The notes beneath the pieces were generated by a model. It did not search any database and was not told the origin of the DNA. It saw only the letters and a list, made by a program, of their open reading frames with translations. The translations under genes and the position numbers were made by a program. A stretch of DNA of 64,000 nucleotides, from the NCBI RefSeq assembly GCF_002843605.1, contig NZ_CP025263.1, forward strand, positions 2,323,501 to 2,387,500, in the 5' to 3' direction. Positions 49,373 to 60,330 of the stretch are shown here, piece after piece; positions within the stretch are counted from its first letter, which is position 1, and each line of letters opens with the position of its first letter. The DNA is from Pseudomonas sp. S09G 359 (GTDB taxonomy: Bacteria > Pseudomonadota > Gammaproteobacteria > Pseudomonadales > Pseudomonadaceae).

Positions 49373-50698
49373 ATGGTTAATCGTCTTCTCGGCAAATCCC
49401 TCTTCGGTTTATGCGCAGCCAGTGCCTTTGCACCGTTGGCATACGCCGCCGATGCACCCACCTTGAACACCGGCAGCACTGCCTGGATGGTCACCGCCGC
49501 CGTGCTGGTGCTGTTCATGTGCTTGCCGGGGCTTGCGCTGTTCTACGGCGGGTTGGTCCGCGCGAAAAACATGCTGTCGTTGTTCACCCAGTGTTTCGGC
49601 ATCGCCGGCCTGGTGGGCGTGCTGTGGGTGATCTACGGCTACAGCATGGTGGTCGACACCACCGGCATGGTCGAGGGGCAGGTGACCTTCAACAGTTTTG
49701 TCGGCGGTTTGAGTCGTGCTTTCCTGGCCGGCATGACCCCCGAAAGCCTGGTGGGGGATATTCCAGAAGGCGTGTTCGTGACGTTCCAGATGACCTTCGC
49801 GATCATCACCCCGGCGCTGATTGCCGGTGCCTTTGCCGAACGCATGAAGTTCTCGGCGGCGCTGTGGTTCATGGCCCTCTGGTTCACCCTGGTGTATGCC
49901 CCGGTGGCGCATATGGTCTGGGGCGGTTCGGGGGCGTTGATGCATAACTGGGGCGTGCTGGATTTTGCCGGCGGCACCGCCGTGCATATCAATGCCGGTG
50001 TGGCGGCGCTCGCCGCGTGCCTGATCCTGGGCAAGCGCAAGGGCTACCAGAACACGCCGATGCCTGCGCATAACCTGAGCCTGACCATGGCCGGCGCAGC
50101 GATGCTGTGGGTTGGCTGGTTCGGCTTCAATATCGGCTCCGGTGGCGGCCTCAGCGGGCTGTCCGGCATTGTCATGCTCAACACCCAACTGGGCGCCTGC
50201 GCCGGCATCCTCGGCTGGATGTTCACCGAGTGGTTCAAGGTCGGCAAACCGAGCGCCTTGGGCCTGGCCAGCGGCGCCTTGGCCGGCCTGGTGGGGATTA
50301 CCCCGGCGTGTGCCTATGTGGGCGTCGGCGGTGCGTTGGCCATCGGCTTGCTCTGCGGGGTGTTCTGCTACTTGAGCGTGACCGTATTGAAGCGCCGCTT
50401 CGGCTACGACGACAGCCTCGACGTGTTCGGCTTGCACGGCATCGGCGGCATGATCGGCGCGGTGTTGACCGGCGTGTTCTGCGTGCCATCCATGGGCGGC
50501 CTGGTGGAAGGCGTGACCATGGGTGGCCAGGTTGTTGCCCAGCTCAAAGGTGTGCTGCTGACCACGGTGTATTGCTTTGTGGTCAGCTGGGTCATTCTCA
50601 AGGTGGTGAATGCCCTGGTGGGCTTGCGCGCCCATGAGTCGGTGGAAGAGATGGGACTCGATCTCGCCGAGCATAACGAGCGCGCCTACAACCACTGA
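49373..50698 (+). CDS. amtB: Ammonium/methylammonium transporter (Amt family)
   Basis: This 441-residue inner-membrane protein has a signal-like N-terminus (ending LAYAA) and eleven helices with Amt motifs (DFAGGTAVHINAGVAALAACLILGKRKG, and FGLHGIGGMIGAVLTGVF with its pore histidine). Amt proteins accept methylammonium as well as ammonium. Its place after mgsABC points to uptake of methylamine or recapture of ammonium. RBS CAGGAG precedes ATG 49373. No glnK is adjacent. Confidence 0.9.
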   Translation: MVNRLLGKSLFGLCAASAFAPLAYAADAPTLNTGSTAWMVTAAVLVLFMCLPGLALFYGGLVRAKNMLSLFTQCFGIAGLVGVLWVIYGYSMVVDTTGMVEGQVTFNSFVGGLSRAFLAGMTPESLVGDIPEGVFVTFQMTFAIITPALIAGAFAERMKFSAALWFMALWFTLVYAPVAHMVWGGSGALMHNWGVLDFAGGTAVHINAGVAALAACLILGKRKGYQNTPMPAHNLSLTMAGAAMLWVGWFGFNIGSGGGLSGLSGIVMLNTQLGACAGILGWMFTEWFKVGKPSALGLASGALAGLVGITPACAYVGVGGALAIGLLCGVFCYLSVTVLKRRFGYDDSLDVFGLHGIGGMIGAVLTGVFCVPSMGGLVEGVTMGGQVVAQLKGVLLTTVYCFVVSWVILKVVNALVGLRAHESVEEMGLDLAEHNERAYNH

Positions 50699-50724
50699 TT
50701 ATTCCCTGAGTAAACACCGCTAAA

Positions 50725-50819
50725 AAATGTGGGAGCGGGCTTGCTCGCGAATGCAGTGGATCAGCCAATGCATAGGCTGACTGACACACCGCATTCGCGA
50801 GCAAGCCCGCTCCCACATG
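50725..50819. repeat. REPIN, GTGGGAGCGGGCTTGCTCGCG type
   Basis: AAATGTGGGAGCGGGCTTGC and its complement enclose a spacer with CAGTGGATCAG and CTGACTGACACACCGC. It separates the convergent amt and folD genes. Confidence 0.92.
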
Positions 50820-50835
50820 GGTTTTGTGTTGTGGC

Positions 50836-51750
50836 TCAGACTGCCGCCAGTGCCTGGGGCAAGGTGGCGCGCTGCAACTGGCTGGCCACCAGGGTGTTTT
50901 TGAGCAGATAAGCAATCGTCATCGGCCCCACACCCCCAGGCACGGGGGTGATTGCACTGGCTACCGTGCGCGCACTCGCATAGTCCACATCCCCCACCAG
51001 CCGCGTGCCAGTCTCGGTTTCGATGCGGTTGATCCCCACATCAATCACTACCGCGCCCGGCTTCAGCCAGCTGGCGTCGATCAACTGCGGTCGCCCTACG
51101 GCCGCCACCACGATATCGGCCAGCCGGCACAACGCCGGTGCATCCACACTGCGCGAGTGCACTACGCTGACCGAGCAGTTGGCCTGCAACAGCAGGGTCG
51201 CCATGGGTTTACCGACAATGTTCGAACGGCCAATGACCACCGCATGCAAGCCGCTCAAGTCGCCGCAGGTTTCCTGCAGCAGGCGCATGCAGCCGCTCGG
51301 CGTGCATGGCGTGAGCACCTCGATGCCTTGCACCAGGCCACCGACGTTTTCGCGATGGAAGCCGTCCACGTCCTTGATCGGGTCAATCGCGTGGATTACC
51401 GCCGCTTCGTCGATATGCGCCGGCAACGGCAACTGCACCAGAATGCCGTTGACCGACGCGTCGGCATTCAACTGCGCCAGCAGCGCCAACACTTGCGCCT
51501 GGCTGGCGTCATCCGGCAGCCGGTATTCAAGGGAGCGGATCCCGACTTCCTTGGCGCGCAGCAGTTTATTGCGCACGTAGACGTGGCTGGCTGGGTCGTC
51601 CCCCACCAGCAATACTGCCAGGGCCGGGTAGATCTGCTGGGCGGCGAGAAGCACAACCTCCTCGCGAACCTCGTCGAGCACCTGGGCAGAGATGGCCTTG
51701 CCGTCGATATCGCGGGCAAGGGCAGGGAGCGGGCTGGTCAAAAGCGTCAC
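50836..51750 (-). CDS. folD: FolD (copy 2), methylene-THF dehydrogenase/cyclohydrolase
   Basis: This 304-residue FolD is clearly related to the copy at 41318 ([64 protein letters not shown]). It is the last gene of the dmm-purU-tmm-tdm-permease-folD operon. Methylene-tetrahydrofolate released by TMAO and dimethylamine demethylation would be its substrate. Confidence 0.92.
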   Translation of the reverse strand: MTLLTSPLPALARDIDGKAISAQVLDEVREEVVLLAAQQIYPALAVLLVGDDPASHVYVRNKLLRAKEVGIRSLEYRLPDDASQAQVLALLAQLNADASVNGILVQLPLPAHIDEAAVIHAIDPIKDVDGFHRENVGGLVQGIEVLTPCTPSGCMRLLQETCGDLSGLHAVVIGRSNIVGKPMATLLLQANCSVSVVHSRSVDAPALCRLADIVVAAVGRPQLIDASWLKPGAVVIDVGINRIETETGTRLVGDVDYASARTVASAITPVPGGVGPMTIAYLLKNTLVASQLQRATLPQALAAV

Positions 51751-51802
51751 CGTTATCTGGGGGGGAGTAAAGGCGCTGAGGGACAGCTCCCTCAGCGATA
51801 AG

Positions 51803-53482
51803 TCAGGCTACCAGTTGATGGCAGGCATACACCACCAGCACACCGGCCAGCAGCGTGGCATAGGGCAGCCAGCCGGCGCGACGTTGGCCGTCATCGGCCT
51901 GGATATACAGGTCGCTGAGCATGGCGGCGGGGAAGCGGCCTTTGTCCTGCACATAATGGCGGTAGCAGAACACCGGCAAAATCAGCAGGGCCAGCAGCAA
52001 GCCGGTGACCAGCGTACCCGCGCCCCAGATATCCGCGCCCAGGCCCATGCAGGCCAGGTTGACGAAACTCAGCACGCCGCCGGCCGCCAGCAACACCGTG
52101 GGCGCCTTGTACGGGCGCACCCAGTCGGGGCGGTCGAGGCGGTGGATCCAGCCGGCATTGAGGTTGAGGAAGTTGAAGATGATGTAGCTCACGTTCGAGG
52201 CCGCCAGCACGAACACATAGTCCGACATCAGCAACAGCAGCAGGTTGAACGACAGGTCGGTCCACATCGCCGCCGTGGGCGCGCCGTGTTCGTTGGTGCG
52301 CCCCAGGTACTTGGGCAGCCAGCCATCCACGGAGGCCTGGTACAGGGTGCGCGAGGAGCCGGACATCGAGGTCATGATCGCCAGCAACGTGGCCAGCACC
52401 AGCATGATCAGCACGATATTGGCCACCACCTTGCCGCCGCCGATGCTATCGGCCATCACCTGGCCAACGCCCATGCCGCTGTAGATCGCTGGCGACAACA
52501 GGCCGCTGTAGACCGCCGGCGTGACCACCGCGCCACTGGCGTCCAGCACCGCTGGGGTGACCAACTGGCCGAGCCCGAGGCTGCCTTGAAACGCCAGCGG
52601 CACCAGGGTAAACACCAGGATGCAGAGCAGGCCGGCGTAGAAGATCGCCTTGAACGTGTCACGCTTGGGGTCCTTGAATTCGCGGGTGTAGCACACCGCC
52701 GTTTCAAACCCGTAGGTCGACCACGCGGCCATGAACAACCCGCCGGCCATCAGCGACCAGCCGGAAATATCCCAGGGGCCATCGATGACTTGCCCGGCCG
52801 CGTCGTGGGCCAAGGGGTACAACGGCAGGAAGTTGGCCTGGGCCGCGTCCCCGGTAAACAACGGCACCACACCCACCAGCAGCAGTGGGATCAGCGAGGT
52901 CACGCCCAGCACCAGGGTCAGGCGCGCCGAGCGCAGGATGCCGCCGTGCTGCACGGCAAACACCGTGAGCAGGATCAGCAGGCCAATGCCGAAGGTCGCG
53001 TTGATGCGCAACGACAAGCCACTCTTGACCCAACCCAGGTCCAACAGGGTCAACTGCCAGGTGTTGATCAGCGCATCGGCGGGAAACAGCGCGGTGAGGA
53101 TATACCCCGCCGCCAACCCCGAACCGATGGACAGCACCGGCGACCAGGCCAGCCAGTTGCACCACACCGACACCGGTGCAATCAGCTTGCTGTAGCGCAC
53201 CCAAGCCACCGCGCCGTACACCGAGGCGCCACCGGATTTGTGCGGGAACAACCCGGCGATCTCGGCATACGTGAAGGCCTGGATAAACCCGAACAGGATT
53301 GACACGATCCACACGATCCACGCCGGTTTGCCCACCGTGGCGGCAATCGCGCCGATGGAGAACAGCACCAGCGCGGGCACGCCGCTGGCGACCCAGAATG
53401 CCCCGCGCCAATCGATCTTGCGGTGCAGGCTGCCCGCCGAGCTGGCGGCCTGCGGTACGGCCTCGAACGTAGTCGCTTCCAT
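51803..53482 (-). CDS. APC-superfamily permease (possible methylated amine transporter)
   Basis: This 559-residue inner-membrane protein has about twelve to fourteen helices and an amino acid/polyamine permease pattern ([69 protein letters not shown]). It sits directly between tdm and folD in the operon, so import of trimethylamine or TMAO is plausible. That is inference; the family mostly carries amino acids and polyamines. Confidence 0.82.
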   Translation of the reverse strand: MEATTFEAVPQAASSAGSLHRKIDWRGAFWVASGVPALVLFSIGAIAATVGKPAWIVWIVSILFGFIQAFTYAEIAGLFPHKSGGASVYGAVAWVRYSKLIAPVSVWCNWLAWSPVLSIGSGLAAGYILTALFPADALINTWQLTLLDLGWVKSGLSLRINATFGIGLLILLTVFAVQHGGILRSARLTLVLGVTSLIPLLLVGVVPLFTGDAAQANFLPLYPLAHDAAGQVIDGPWDISGWSLMAGGLFMAAWSTYGFETAVCYTREFKDPKRDTFKAIFYAGLLCILVFTLVPLAFQGSLGLGQLVTPAVLDASGAVVTPAVYSGLLSPAIYSGMGVGQVMADSIGGGKVVANIVLIMLVLATLLAIMTSMSGSSRTLYQASVDGWLPKYLGRTNEHGAPTAAMWTDLSFNLLLLLMSDYVFVLAASNVSYIIFNFLNLNAGWIHRLDRPDWVRPYKAPTVLLAAGGVLSFVNLACMGLGADIWGAGTLVTGLLLALLILPVFCYRHYVQDKGRFPAAMLSDLYIQADDGQRRAGWLPYATLLAGVLVVYACHQLVA

Positions 53483-53543
53483 CTCTGTATTCCCATGTCT
53501 GAATAGCGTTTAAGTGGGGCAGTACACACAAGTGTGGGGACAA

Positions 53544-55853
53544 TCAGCTACGCACCCGGCTTTTATCCGGGTCGTAGAAAATCGCTGCGCTGACCGTGGC
53601 GCTGATGCGCTTCTGCAGGCCATCGACTTTGCCAATCTCAAGCGCCGTGCCGGGTTCGGCGCAACTCACGTCGACCCGGCACAGCGCGATATTGCTGGCC
53701 AGCAGCGGCGAGCGGCACGCACTGGTGACGACGCCAACCTGGGCCCGGCCCTGGTACACCGGGTCACCATGGTGGGCGGCCTCGTTGCCGCTCACCTGCA
53801 GGCCGACCAGCTTGTGGGTCGGGTGGGCGCTGCGCCGCAACAGGGCATCCCGGCCGATAAAGTCATCGGTCTTGCTCTTGAGCGGCACACTGAAACCGAT
53901 GCCGGCCTCGAACGGGTCGGTCTGGTCGCTGAACTCGTAGCCGGCAAAAATCAGCCCGGCTTCGATGCGCAGCAGGTCCAGGGCTTCCAGGCCCAGGGGC
54001 ACCAGGCCCAAGGGTTGGCCGAGTTGCCAGATGCGGTCCCAGACCCGTTCGGCATCTTCGGGCTGGCACCACACCTCAAAGCCCAGCTCGCCGGTGTAGC
54101 CGGTGCGCGAAACCATCAGCGGGCAACCGTCGAAACCGTCCAGGCGGCCGACCAGGAAGCGGAACCAGCCGAGGGTTTCCAGGCTGGGTTGCGTCGGTGC
54201 GGTCCAGACCATCTGCTTGAGCAGCTCACGGCTCAGCGGCCCTTGCACCGCCAGGTTGTGGATCTGCTCACTGGCGGACTTGACCCACACCTTCATGCCG
54301 AGTTTTTGCGCCTGTTCGCGCAGCCACACGCCGGCATAGTCTTCGCCGCAGATCCAGCGGAAATTATCCGGCCCCAGGCGGAGCAGGGTGCCGTCATCAA
54401 GCATGCCGCCGTGGGCGTGGCACATTGCCGAATACACCACTTGGCCCACCGCCAGGCGCCGCACGTCGCGGGTCAGGCAGTACTGCAACAGGGCTTCGGC
54501 GTCGGGGCCGATGATTTCGAATTTGCGCAGGGCGGTCAGGTCCATCACCGCCACGCGCTCGCGGCAGCCAAGGTATTCCTCGGTGGCGCCGTAGCCGTCG
54601 TAGCGCAGCGGCAGCCACCAGTTGCGGTAGTCGACAAAGCTGCCGGTGAGGGCGCTGGTGCGTGAGTGAAACGCCGTCTCACGGGTCAGGATCGGGTCGG
54701 CATCCGCCGTGGTTCGAGTACTCATGGCGATGGAAAAACGCTCCTGTTCACTGTAGATGCGCACGTGGATATCGGTCGGGTTCCAGCCATTGGCCGGGTC
54801 GATGTCATCCGGGCACGAGGTACTGCCGCACAGCAGGTCGGTCATGGCGCGCAGCAGCACGTAATCGCCGGGCCGCGACCACGGCTCATCCAGGGTCATC
54901 TGCTGGTGCGCATCGATGCCGGTGTTGAAGAAGAAATTGATCGCCGGCCAACCGCTGCGCGCCTGCACCCCATGGGGCGCGAGCACCTGGCTGAGGTTGT
55001 CGCTGCAGTTGTCATGCCCGAAATAGCCATGGGTTTCGTAGTAACGCGCGGCACAGGCGAGGGCGAACGAGTCATGGCGGCCGACGGTGTCTTGCACCAC
55101 CTCCAGCATCGGCTGCATGCGCCGGTCGAAAAACTTCGAGAACAGCCCCGGTGCCGGGTAGGCGTTGCCGTTCAGCGTGCGCGTTACGGTCTGGTCCAGG
55201 TCCAGCTCCACCCCGGCATCCAGGGCGCGGCGGTCGAGGGCGACGAAATCCGAGCACTGGCGCCCGGCTACGTCCAGCACCTGCACAAACTGGCCCTTGG
55301 CGACGGTGTAACTGTGGGCGGTGCCCGCACGCAGGGTGAACTCGTCCAGCACCTCGCCCAACGGCTCAGGCAGCGCGGGCACCCACAGGGGCGACGGGTT
55401 GGCGCGTGTCACCCACAGGTGCAATTCGCTCGGGCGGTACTGTTGGTCGACGGCGGTGGGCCCGGCGGGGGCCGCGACGAGCACCAGCAGCGGGTCATGG
55501 GCGACAAACTGCCGGCGCTGGCCCGGCGGGCTATCGTCGTCCCACAGCGAGGCGGCGCGGGGCAGTTGCTGCGGCTCGATGCCGCGCCGGTTGAGTACCT
55601 GGCCGATACGCGCCGGTACGTTGCAGGCGGTTGTACCGTGCAGCCCCCAGCTGGCCAGGGCGCTGCGACCCTTGGCATCGAGGGCCAGCAGAGAGCAGGT
55701 CTGCCGGCCTTCAATGTCGACCACTTGCAGGCTGTCGCCGGGCTGCAAGTCGACCAGGGTCATACCGCCGGCGGCTACGCGGTAGCGTTCCAGGTTCGGC
55801 GCACGGGCAAACAGGCCAGGCTCCCGGGGTTGGGAAATACGCGGTGCGTTCAT
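53544..55853 (-). CDS. tdm: Tdm, trimethylamine N-oxide demethylase
   Basis: This 769-residue protein joins an N-terminal DUF1989-type region (up to about residue 375, with SYTVAKGQFVQVLDVAGRQCSDFVAL and cysteines in CAARYYETHGYFGHDNCSDN and LLCGSTSCPDDI) to a C-terminal tetrahydrofolate-binding GcvT-like domain (from about 400; SRTGYTGELGFEVWCQPEDAE). This two-domain layout is that of Tdm of Methylocella silvestris and marine bacteria, which converts TMAO to dimethylamine and formaldehyde, captured on folate. It begins 2 bases after the tmm stop. Confidence 0.9.
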   Translation of the reverse strand: MNAPRISQPREPGLFARAPNLERYRVAAGGMTLVDLQPGDSLQVVDIEGRQTCSLLALDAKGRSALASWGLHGTTACNVPARIGQVLNRRGIEPQQLPRAASLWDDDSPPGQRRQFVAHDPLLVLVAAPAGPTAVDQQYRPSELHLWVTRANPSPLWVPALPEPLGEVLDEFTLRAGTAHSYTVAKGQFVQVLDVAGRQCSDFVALDRRALDAGVELDLDQTVTRTLNGNAYPAPGLFSKFFDRRMQPMLEVVQDTVGRHDSFALACAARYYETHGYFGHDNCSDNLSQVLAPHGVQARSGWPAINFFFNTGIDAHQQMTLDEPWSRPGDYVLLRAMTDLLCGSTSCPDDIDPANGWNPTDIHVRIYSEQERFSIAMSTRTTADADPILTRETAFHSRTSALTGSFVDYRNWWLPLRYDGYGATEEYLGCRERVAVMDLTALRKFEIIGPDAEALLQYCLTRDVRRLAVGQVVYSAMCHAHGGMLDDGTLLRLGPDNFRWICGEDYAGVWLREQAQKLGMKVWVKSASEQIHNLAVQGPLSRELLKQMVWTAPTQPSLETLGWFRFLVGRLDGFDGCPLMVSRTGYTGELGFEVWCQPEDAERVWDRIWQLGQPLGLVPLGLEALDLLRIEAGLIFAGYEFSDQTDPFEAGIGFSVPLKSKTDDFIGRDALLRRSAHPTHKLVGLQVSGNEAAHHGDPVYQGRAQVGVVTSACRSPLLASNIALCRVDVSCAEPGTALEIGKVDGLQKRISATVSAAIFYDPDKSRVRS

Positions 55854-55855
55854 GC

Positions 55856-57223
55856 TCAGCCGACCGACTTGATGGGCGTTGCGGGCTCGCCCAGGTACGC
55901 CGCCATCGAGTCATCCAGGGCCTGCAACCACGGCGTGTGGTGCGGCGGCGACTGGGTGCCGGTCATCAGCGAACGATAGGACTTGTCGCGGTAGCCCATG
56001 ATGTTTTCCGCCTTGTCGTGCTTCCAGTGCAGGAAGGTCTGGTTGACGGCGGCGATGTCGAAATTCGGGTAATCGGTGGCATCCACCAGGTGCTGGATAT
56101 AGGCGCCCTGGTACTCGAACATCTGCTGGTTGGTTTCCAGGGTCTGTTCCCGTGCCTGCCATGCCTGGCTGTCGGCAATCATCTCGGCCTGGCTGGGCAA
56201 TGGGATACGCCCGAGGATCACATCCCGGGCATACCAGGCCTGGGCATCGAACATGTTGAACGAGTACCACTGGTCCTGCATGCCGAGGTAGATCAGGCGC
56301 GGGTTGGGCTCCCAGAACACGCCCTTGTAGAGGTTCATTGGCCACAGGCGGTTGTCGGTCTTGAGGCTCAACGCGTCCGGCAGGAACGGGAAATGGTGCT
56401 TGTAGCCGGTACACAGGATCACTGCGTCGATGTGCTTGCTGCTGCCGTCGACAAAGTACGCGCGGTTGTTTTCCAGGCGCTTGAGCAGCGGTTTTTCTTC
56501 CCAGTTCTCCGGCCAGGCGTAGCCCATGGGCGCAGTGCGATAGCAACTGGTAATGCTGCGCGCGCCGTATTTGTAGCATTGCGAGCCGATGTCTTCGGCC
56601 GAATAGCTGCTGCCGACGATCAGCAGGTCCTTGTCCTTGAATTCCAGCGCCTCACGAAAGTCGTGGGCATGCAGGATGCGCCCGGCGAACTGCTCGAAGC
56701 CGTCGAAGTACGGCACCTTGGGCGTGGAGAAATGCCCGCAGGCATTGATCACATAGTCGAAGGTTTCGCAGGTCAGGGTGTCGCTGGTGTAGTCGTGGGC
56801 CTGTACGGTAAAGCGTTGGGTCTGTTCGTCGAAGGTGACCTGGCGCACCACATTGTTGAAGCGGATGTAGTCGCGCACGCCGGCTTTTTCCACGCGGCCC
56901 TTGATGTAGTCCCACAGCACTTCGCGGGGCGGGTAGGAGCCGATCGGCCGGCCAAAATGTTCTTCAAAGGTGTAGTCGGCGAATTCCAGGCATTCCTTGG
57001 GGCCGTTCGACCACAGGTAGCGGTACATGCTGCCGTGCACCGGCTCGCCGTTTTCGTCGAGGCCGGTGCGCCAGGTGTAGTTCCACATGCCGCCCCAGTC
57101 CTGTTGTTTTTCGAAGCACACCAGTTCGGGGATGGCGGTGCCCTGGTCGCGGGCCGACTGGAACGCGCGAAGTTGGGCCAGGCCGCACGGGCCGGCGCCG
57201 ATGATTGCTACACGTAGGGTCAT
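55856..57223 (-). CDS. tmm: Tmm, trimethylamine monooxygenase (flavin-containing)
   Basis: This 455-residue FMO-type enzyme has the FAD motif [17 protein letters not shown], the Tmm-typical stretch [39 protein letters not shown] and the NADPH motif [21 protein letters not shown]. From memory it closely follows the Methylocella silvestris Tmm sequence. It oxidises trimethylamine to TMAO with NADPH and oxygen. Tight coupling with tdm confirms the role. Confidence 0.93.
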   Translation of the reverse strand: MTLRVAIIGAGPCGLAQLRAFQSARDQGTAIPELVCFEKQQDWGGMWNYTWRTGLDENGEPVHGSMYRYLWSNGPKECLEFADYTFEEHFGRPIGSYPPREVLWDYIKGRVEKAGVRDYIRFNNVVRQVTFDEQTQRFTVQAHDYTSDTLTCETFDYVINACGHFSTPKVPYFDGFEQFAGRILHAHDFREALEFKDKDLLIVGSSYSAEDIGSQCYKYGARSITSCYRTAPMGYAWPENWEEKPLLKRLENNRAYFVDGSSKHIDAVILCTGYKHHFPFLPDALSLKTDNRLWPMNLYKGVFWEPNPRLIYLGMQDQWYSFNMFDAQAWYARDVILGRIPLPSQAEMIADSQAWQAREQTLETNQQMFEYQGAYIQHLVDATDYPNFDIAAVNQTFLHWKHDKAENIMGYRDKSYRSLMTGTQSPPHHTPWLQALDDSMAAYLGEPATPIKSVG

Positions 57224-57243
57224 GAGCGTGCCTCTTGAGGGTT

Positions 57244-58110
57244 TCAGCGAAAGATCACTGTCTTGTCCTGGTTGATGAATACCCGGTGTTCCAGGTGGTA
57301 TTTGAGGGCTTTGGAGAGGGCCACGGTTTCGGTGTCACGGCCGATGGCGACCAGCGAATCGGGCAGGTGGGTGTGGTCGACGCGCTGGATTTCCTGCTCG
57401 ATGATCGGGCCTTCGTCGAGGTCGCTGGTGACGTAGTGGGCGGTGGCGCCGATCAGCTTCACGCCGCGGTCATACGCCTGGTGATAGGGCTTGGCGCCCT
57501 TGAAGCCGGGCAGGAACGAGTGATGAATGTTGATCGCTCGCCCCGACAACTGCTGGCACAGCCCGTCGGACAGGATTTGCATGTAGCGCGCCAGCACCAC
57601 CAGGTCGGTCTGGGTGTCTTCGACGATGCGCATCAGCTCGGCTTCCTGGCTGGCTTTGCTGTCCTTGGTGATCGGCAGGTAGATGAAACGGATGCCCTCG
57701 CGCTCGGCCATGGCGCGCAGGTCCAGGTGGTTGGACACCACGGCGGTGATGTGCATGTCCATCTCGCCCTTGCGGTGGCGGTACAGCAGATCGGTCAGGC
57801 AATGGTCGAACTTGCTCACCATCAGCAGCACACGGGTTGGCTGGCGCGAGCTGAACAGTTGCCATTGCATGTCGAAGCCCCCGGCGAGGTCGCCGAGGCC
57901 TTCACGCAGGGCACCGATGTCACCGCTCACGCCAGTGTTGAAACGGAACACCGCACGCATGAAAAACTGCCCGGTGAACTCGTCGTCAAACTGCGCCAGT
58001 TCACTGATGTAGCACTGCTGTTGGGCCAGGCACGCGCTGATTGTGGCGACGATCCCGGACGCCGCCGGGCAGGTGATCTTGAGGATGTAATGTTCGCTGG
58101 AGGCGTCCAT
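57244..58110 (-). CDS. purU: PurU (copy 2), formyltetrahydrofolate deformylase
   Basis: This 288-residue enzyme is a paralogue of the copy at 42220, with the same ACT domain and [20 protein letters not shown] motif. ATG 58110 fits the paralogue length; a longer ORF to 58239 is likely a shadow. It lies between dmmD and tmm and would turn formyl-tetrahydrofolate from demethylation into formate. Confidence 0.92.
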   Translation of the reverse strand: MDASSEHYILKITCPAASGIVATISACLAQQQCYISELAQFDDEFTGQFFMRAVFRFNTGVSGDIGALREGLGDLAGGFDMQWQLFSSRQPTRVLLMVSKFDHCLTDLLYRHRKGEMDMHITAVVSNHLDLRAMAEREGIRFIYLPITKDSKASQEAELMRIVEDTQTDLVVLARYMQILSDGLCQQLSGRAINIHHSFLPGFKGAKPYHQAYDRGVKLIGATAHYVTSDLDEGPIIEQEIQRVDHTHLPDSLVAIGRDTETVALSKALKYHLEHRVFINQDKTVIFR

Positions 58111-58141
58111 CGAAGGCTCCTGAATGAAAGTGAAGGAAGGC

Positions 58142-59272
58142 TCAGCCCTTGGCCGTGCGTTTGCTTTTCTGCGGGTCGTCAAAGGGCAGCGCGTGGGTGG
58201 TGGCGCTGCCTTCGAGGCTGCCGCGCACCTGCAAGGCAATCCCCGGTTCGGCGCAGGCGACGCTCATGCGCGCGATGGCCATGGAGCGTTTGCTCAGGCG
58301 CGAATACATGCCGCAGGTGATCACGCCGACTTGCTGGTTGCCCTGCCACAGGGTGTCGCCGGCCTCGGCCGGGCGTACGCCGTCGAGCAGCACACCGGTG
58401 ATCTTGAAACGCTCCTGGCCACGCAGGCGCAGGTGTTCTTCGGCGCCACGGAAGGCCTGCTTGCCGGGCGACACGGTGAAGTCCAGGCCCATCTCCCAGA
58501 GGGTGTCGCCGGCCTTTTGATCGGCGAAGGGGTACATCTGCGAGTTGTCGTACGGGAAGAACATCAGCGAGCTTTCCACCCGCAACCAGTCCAGGGCGGT
58601 GAAGGCGCAGGGGATGACGCCCAGGCTCGCGCCCTGTTCGAGCAGGCTGTCCCACAGGAACGGCGCATCGGCGGCCTTGCAGAAAATCTCGTAGCCGCGT
58701 TCGCCGGTATAGCCGGTGCGGGAGATCATCACCGGGCGGTCGAACAGGCGCGTTTGCAGGTGGTGGAAGTACGCCAGCTGGCGGATGCCGGGCACGTGCT
58801 CGGCCAGCAAGTCCACCGCCAGCGGGCCTTGCAGCGACAGGTCGTGCAGGTCGTCGTCAAACAGCACCGCCACGTGCCGGCCTTGGGCCGAGCGCACGAG
58901 CATCTCGTGCCCGGTACCGGCGCCATGCACCACCATGAACGCGTTGGGCCCGGTGCGGTAGACGATGCAGTCGTCAACGAATTTGCCGTCCTCGTCGAGC
59001 ATCGACGCATACACCGACTTGCCGGGGTAGAGCTTGGCGATATCGCGGGTAGTCGCCCACTGCAACAGGTTTTCGGCGTGAGGCCCGACGTAGTGGACTT
59101 TTTTCAGGCCGGACACGTCCATCAGCCCGGCACGGGTGCGGATCGCTTCATGGTGGTCGGCCAGCGGGCTGTCGTAGGTCCAGGCGGTGCCCATGCCGTT
59201 CCAGTCTTCAAGATGGGAGCCGAGGGCGCGGTGCCGCTCGGCCAATGCAGAAATACGCCATGAATGGGTCAT
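58142..59272 (-). CDS. dmmD: DmmD / HODM delta, folate-binding GcvT-like subunit of dimethylamine monooxygenase
   Basis: This 376-residue aminomethyltransferase-like protein (GLMDVSGLKKVHYVGPHAENLLQWATTRDI, SRTGYTGERGYEIFCKAADA, LDFTVSPGKQAFRG) would accept the methyl-derived C1 unit on tetrahydrofolate. In the P. mendocina haem-dependent oxidative N-demethylase (HODM) one subunit has this fold. It is 30 bases after the haem subunit gene. Confidence 0.85.
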   Translation of the reverse strand: MTHSWRISALAERHRALGSHLEDWNGMGTAWTYDSPLADHHEAIRTRAGLMDVSGLKKVHYVGPHAENLLQWATTRDIAKLYPGKSVYASMLDEDGKFVDDCIVYRTGPNAFMVVHGAGTGHEMLVRSAQGRHVAVLFDDDLHDLSLQGPLAVDLLAEHVPGIRQLAYFHHLQTRLFDRPVMISRTGYTGERGYEIFCKAADAPFLWDSLLEQGASLGVIPCAFTALDWLRVESSLMFFPYDNSQMYPFADQKAGDTLWEMGLDFTVSPGKQAFRGAEEHLRLRGQERFKITGVLLDGVRPAEAGDTLWQGNQQVGVITCGMYSRLSKRSMAIARMSVACAEPGIALQVRGSLEGSATTHALPFDDPQKSKRTAKG

Positions 59273-59302
59273 GTGAAGGTCCTTGTCGTAAAAGAAGGGA
59301 AG

Positions 59303-60319
59303 TCAGGCCTGTGGGTCGAACTGGCTTAGCCACTCGACCAGGGTTGCTCGATAACGCGTCATGCCTTTGTAATCGGCGATGGGCTCGGGCAAGTCGCGCA
59401 ATACGCGGTGCAAGCGGCAGCCCCAACCGGGCCTGGTGACCAGTTCGTCCAGGCTGATCAGGTAGGTGCGGATGCTGAACATCACCGCGTTGCTGCGCGG
59501 CAGGCGTGCCATCACTTGCAACTCGACGCGCAGGTGCACCTGCTGGCCGACGTTTTGCGCGGTGATCTTGCCGCGGTCCGCGCCCCATTCATGGAAGGTT
59601 TCCGGCGACGAATCCAGGCGGGGGTTGATGGTCAGCGTCCAGTTCAGACGGCGCACCGGCTGGCCGACTTGCAGGTTGAGCAGGTACTTGAGCGCCCGTT
59701 CGAACACGCCCATCTGGTGGGCCATCGGCACCGGTGCATGCCACTGCTTGAAGCTCATGCCGGCGTCGAAGGCCAGGGACCAATCGGCCGGGCTGGTGAC
59801 CAGGCCGGCGTCCATGTACAGGTCGCCGTCACGCTGGTCGAGCAAGGCGAAATCCCCCTGCACCTGGCGGCCGATAAATTCCAGCGGTGCGCAGGGCAGG
59901 CTGGTGGCGTCACCGAAGATAAAGCGCTGGTCGATGTCCAGCAGGTGGTTGCGCCAATGCCAGCGGTCGCCGTCACGCACCAGGCTGAAGCCCTCTGGGT
60001 AGTCGGCGGCCAGGTGTTCCATGAGCATCTGCAACGCATCCCAGGCGGCGGTTTGCATGTGCGGCATCACCAGGTAGCGGCGCGGGTCTTTGTCCAGTAC
60101 CAGGGCGCGCTCGGCCATCTCCGAGCGGTAGTGCTCATCGATGTCGAAGGCGTGCTCGTAGATGGAACCGGGGTCGCGGGAGGTGGCCGGTTCGATGTTC
60201 ACCGAGTACAGGTAGCTGTCCTCGATAAAGGGAAAGGGGAAACGCCGGATCGCTGCCGGGCTGTTGCGAAAGCTGAAATCGTCGCGATAACTCAGTACGG
60301 GGCTTGATTGCAGGGGCAT
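59303..60319 (-). CDS. Haem-binding catalytic subunit of dimethylamine monooxygenase (DUF3445, HODM alpha)
   Basis: This 338-residue protein matches the DUF3445 family, in which P. mendocina HODM alpha uses a PAS-like haem domain to demethylate dimethylamine. Recognisable parts are FRNSPAAIRRFPFPFIEDSYLYSVNIEPATS near the start and the C-terminal LRVELQVMARLPRSNAVMFSIRTYLISLDEL. ATG 60319 is preceded by AGGAG, which overlaps the reductase gene stop. Subunit letters vary between reports (DmmA or DmmC), so none is assigned. Confidence 0.83.
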   Translation of the reverse strand: MPLQSSPVLSYRDDFSFRNSPAAIRRFPFPFIEDSYLYSVNIEPATSRDPGSIYEHAFDIDEHYRSEMAERALVLDKDPRRYLVMPHMQTAAWDALQMLMEHLAADYPEGFSLVRDGDRWHWRNHLLDIDQRFIFGDATSLPCAPLEFIGRQVQGDFALLDQRDGDLYMDAGLVTSPADWSLAFDAGMSFKQWHAPVPMAHQMGVFERALKYLLNLQVGQPVRRLNWTLTINPRLDSSPETFHEWGADRGKITAQNVGQQVHLRVELQVMARLPRSNAVMFSIRTYLISLDELVTRPGWGCRLHRVLRDLPEPIADYKGMTRYRATLVEWLSQFDPQA

Positions 60320-60330
60320 GGCAGTCACTC

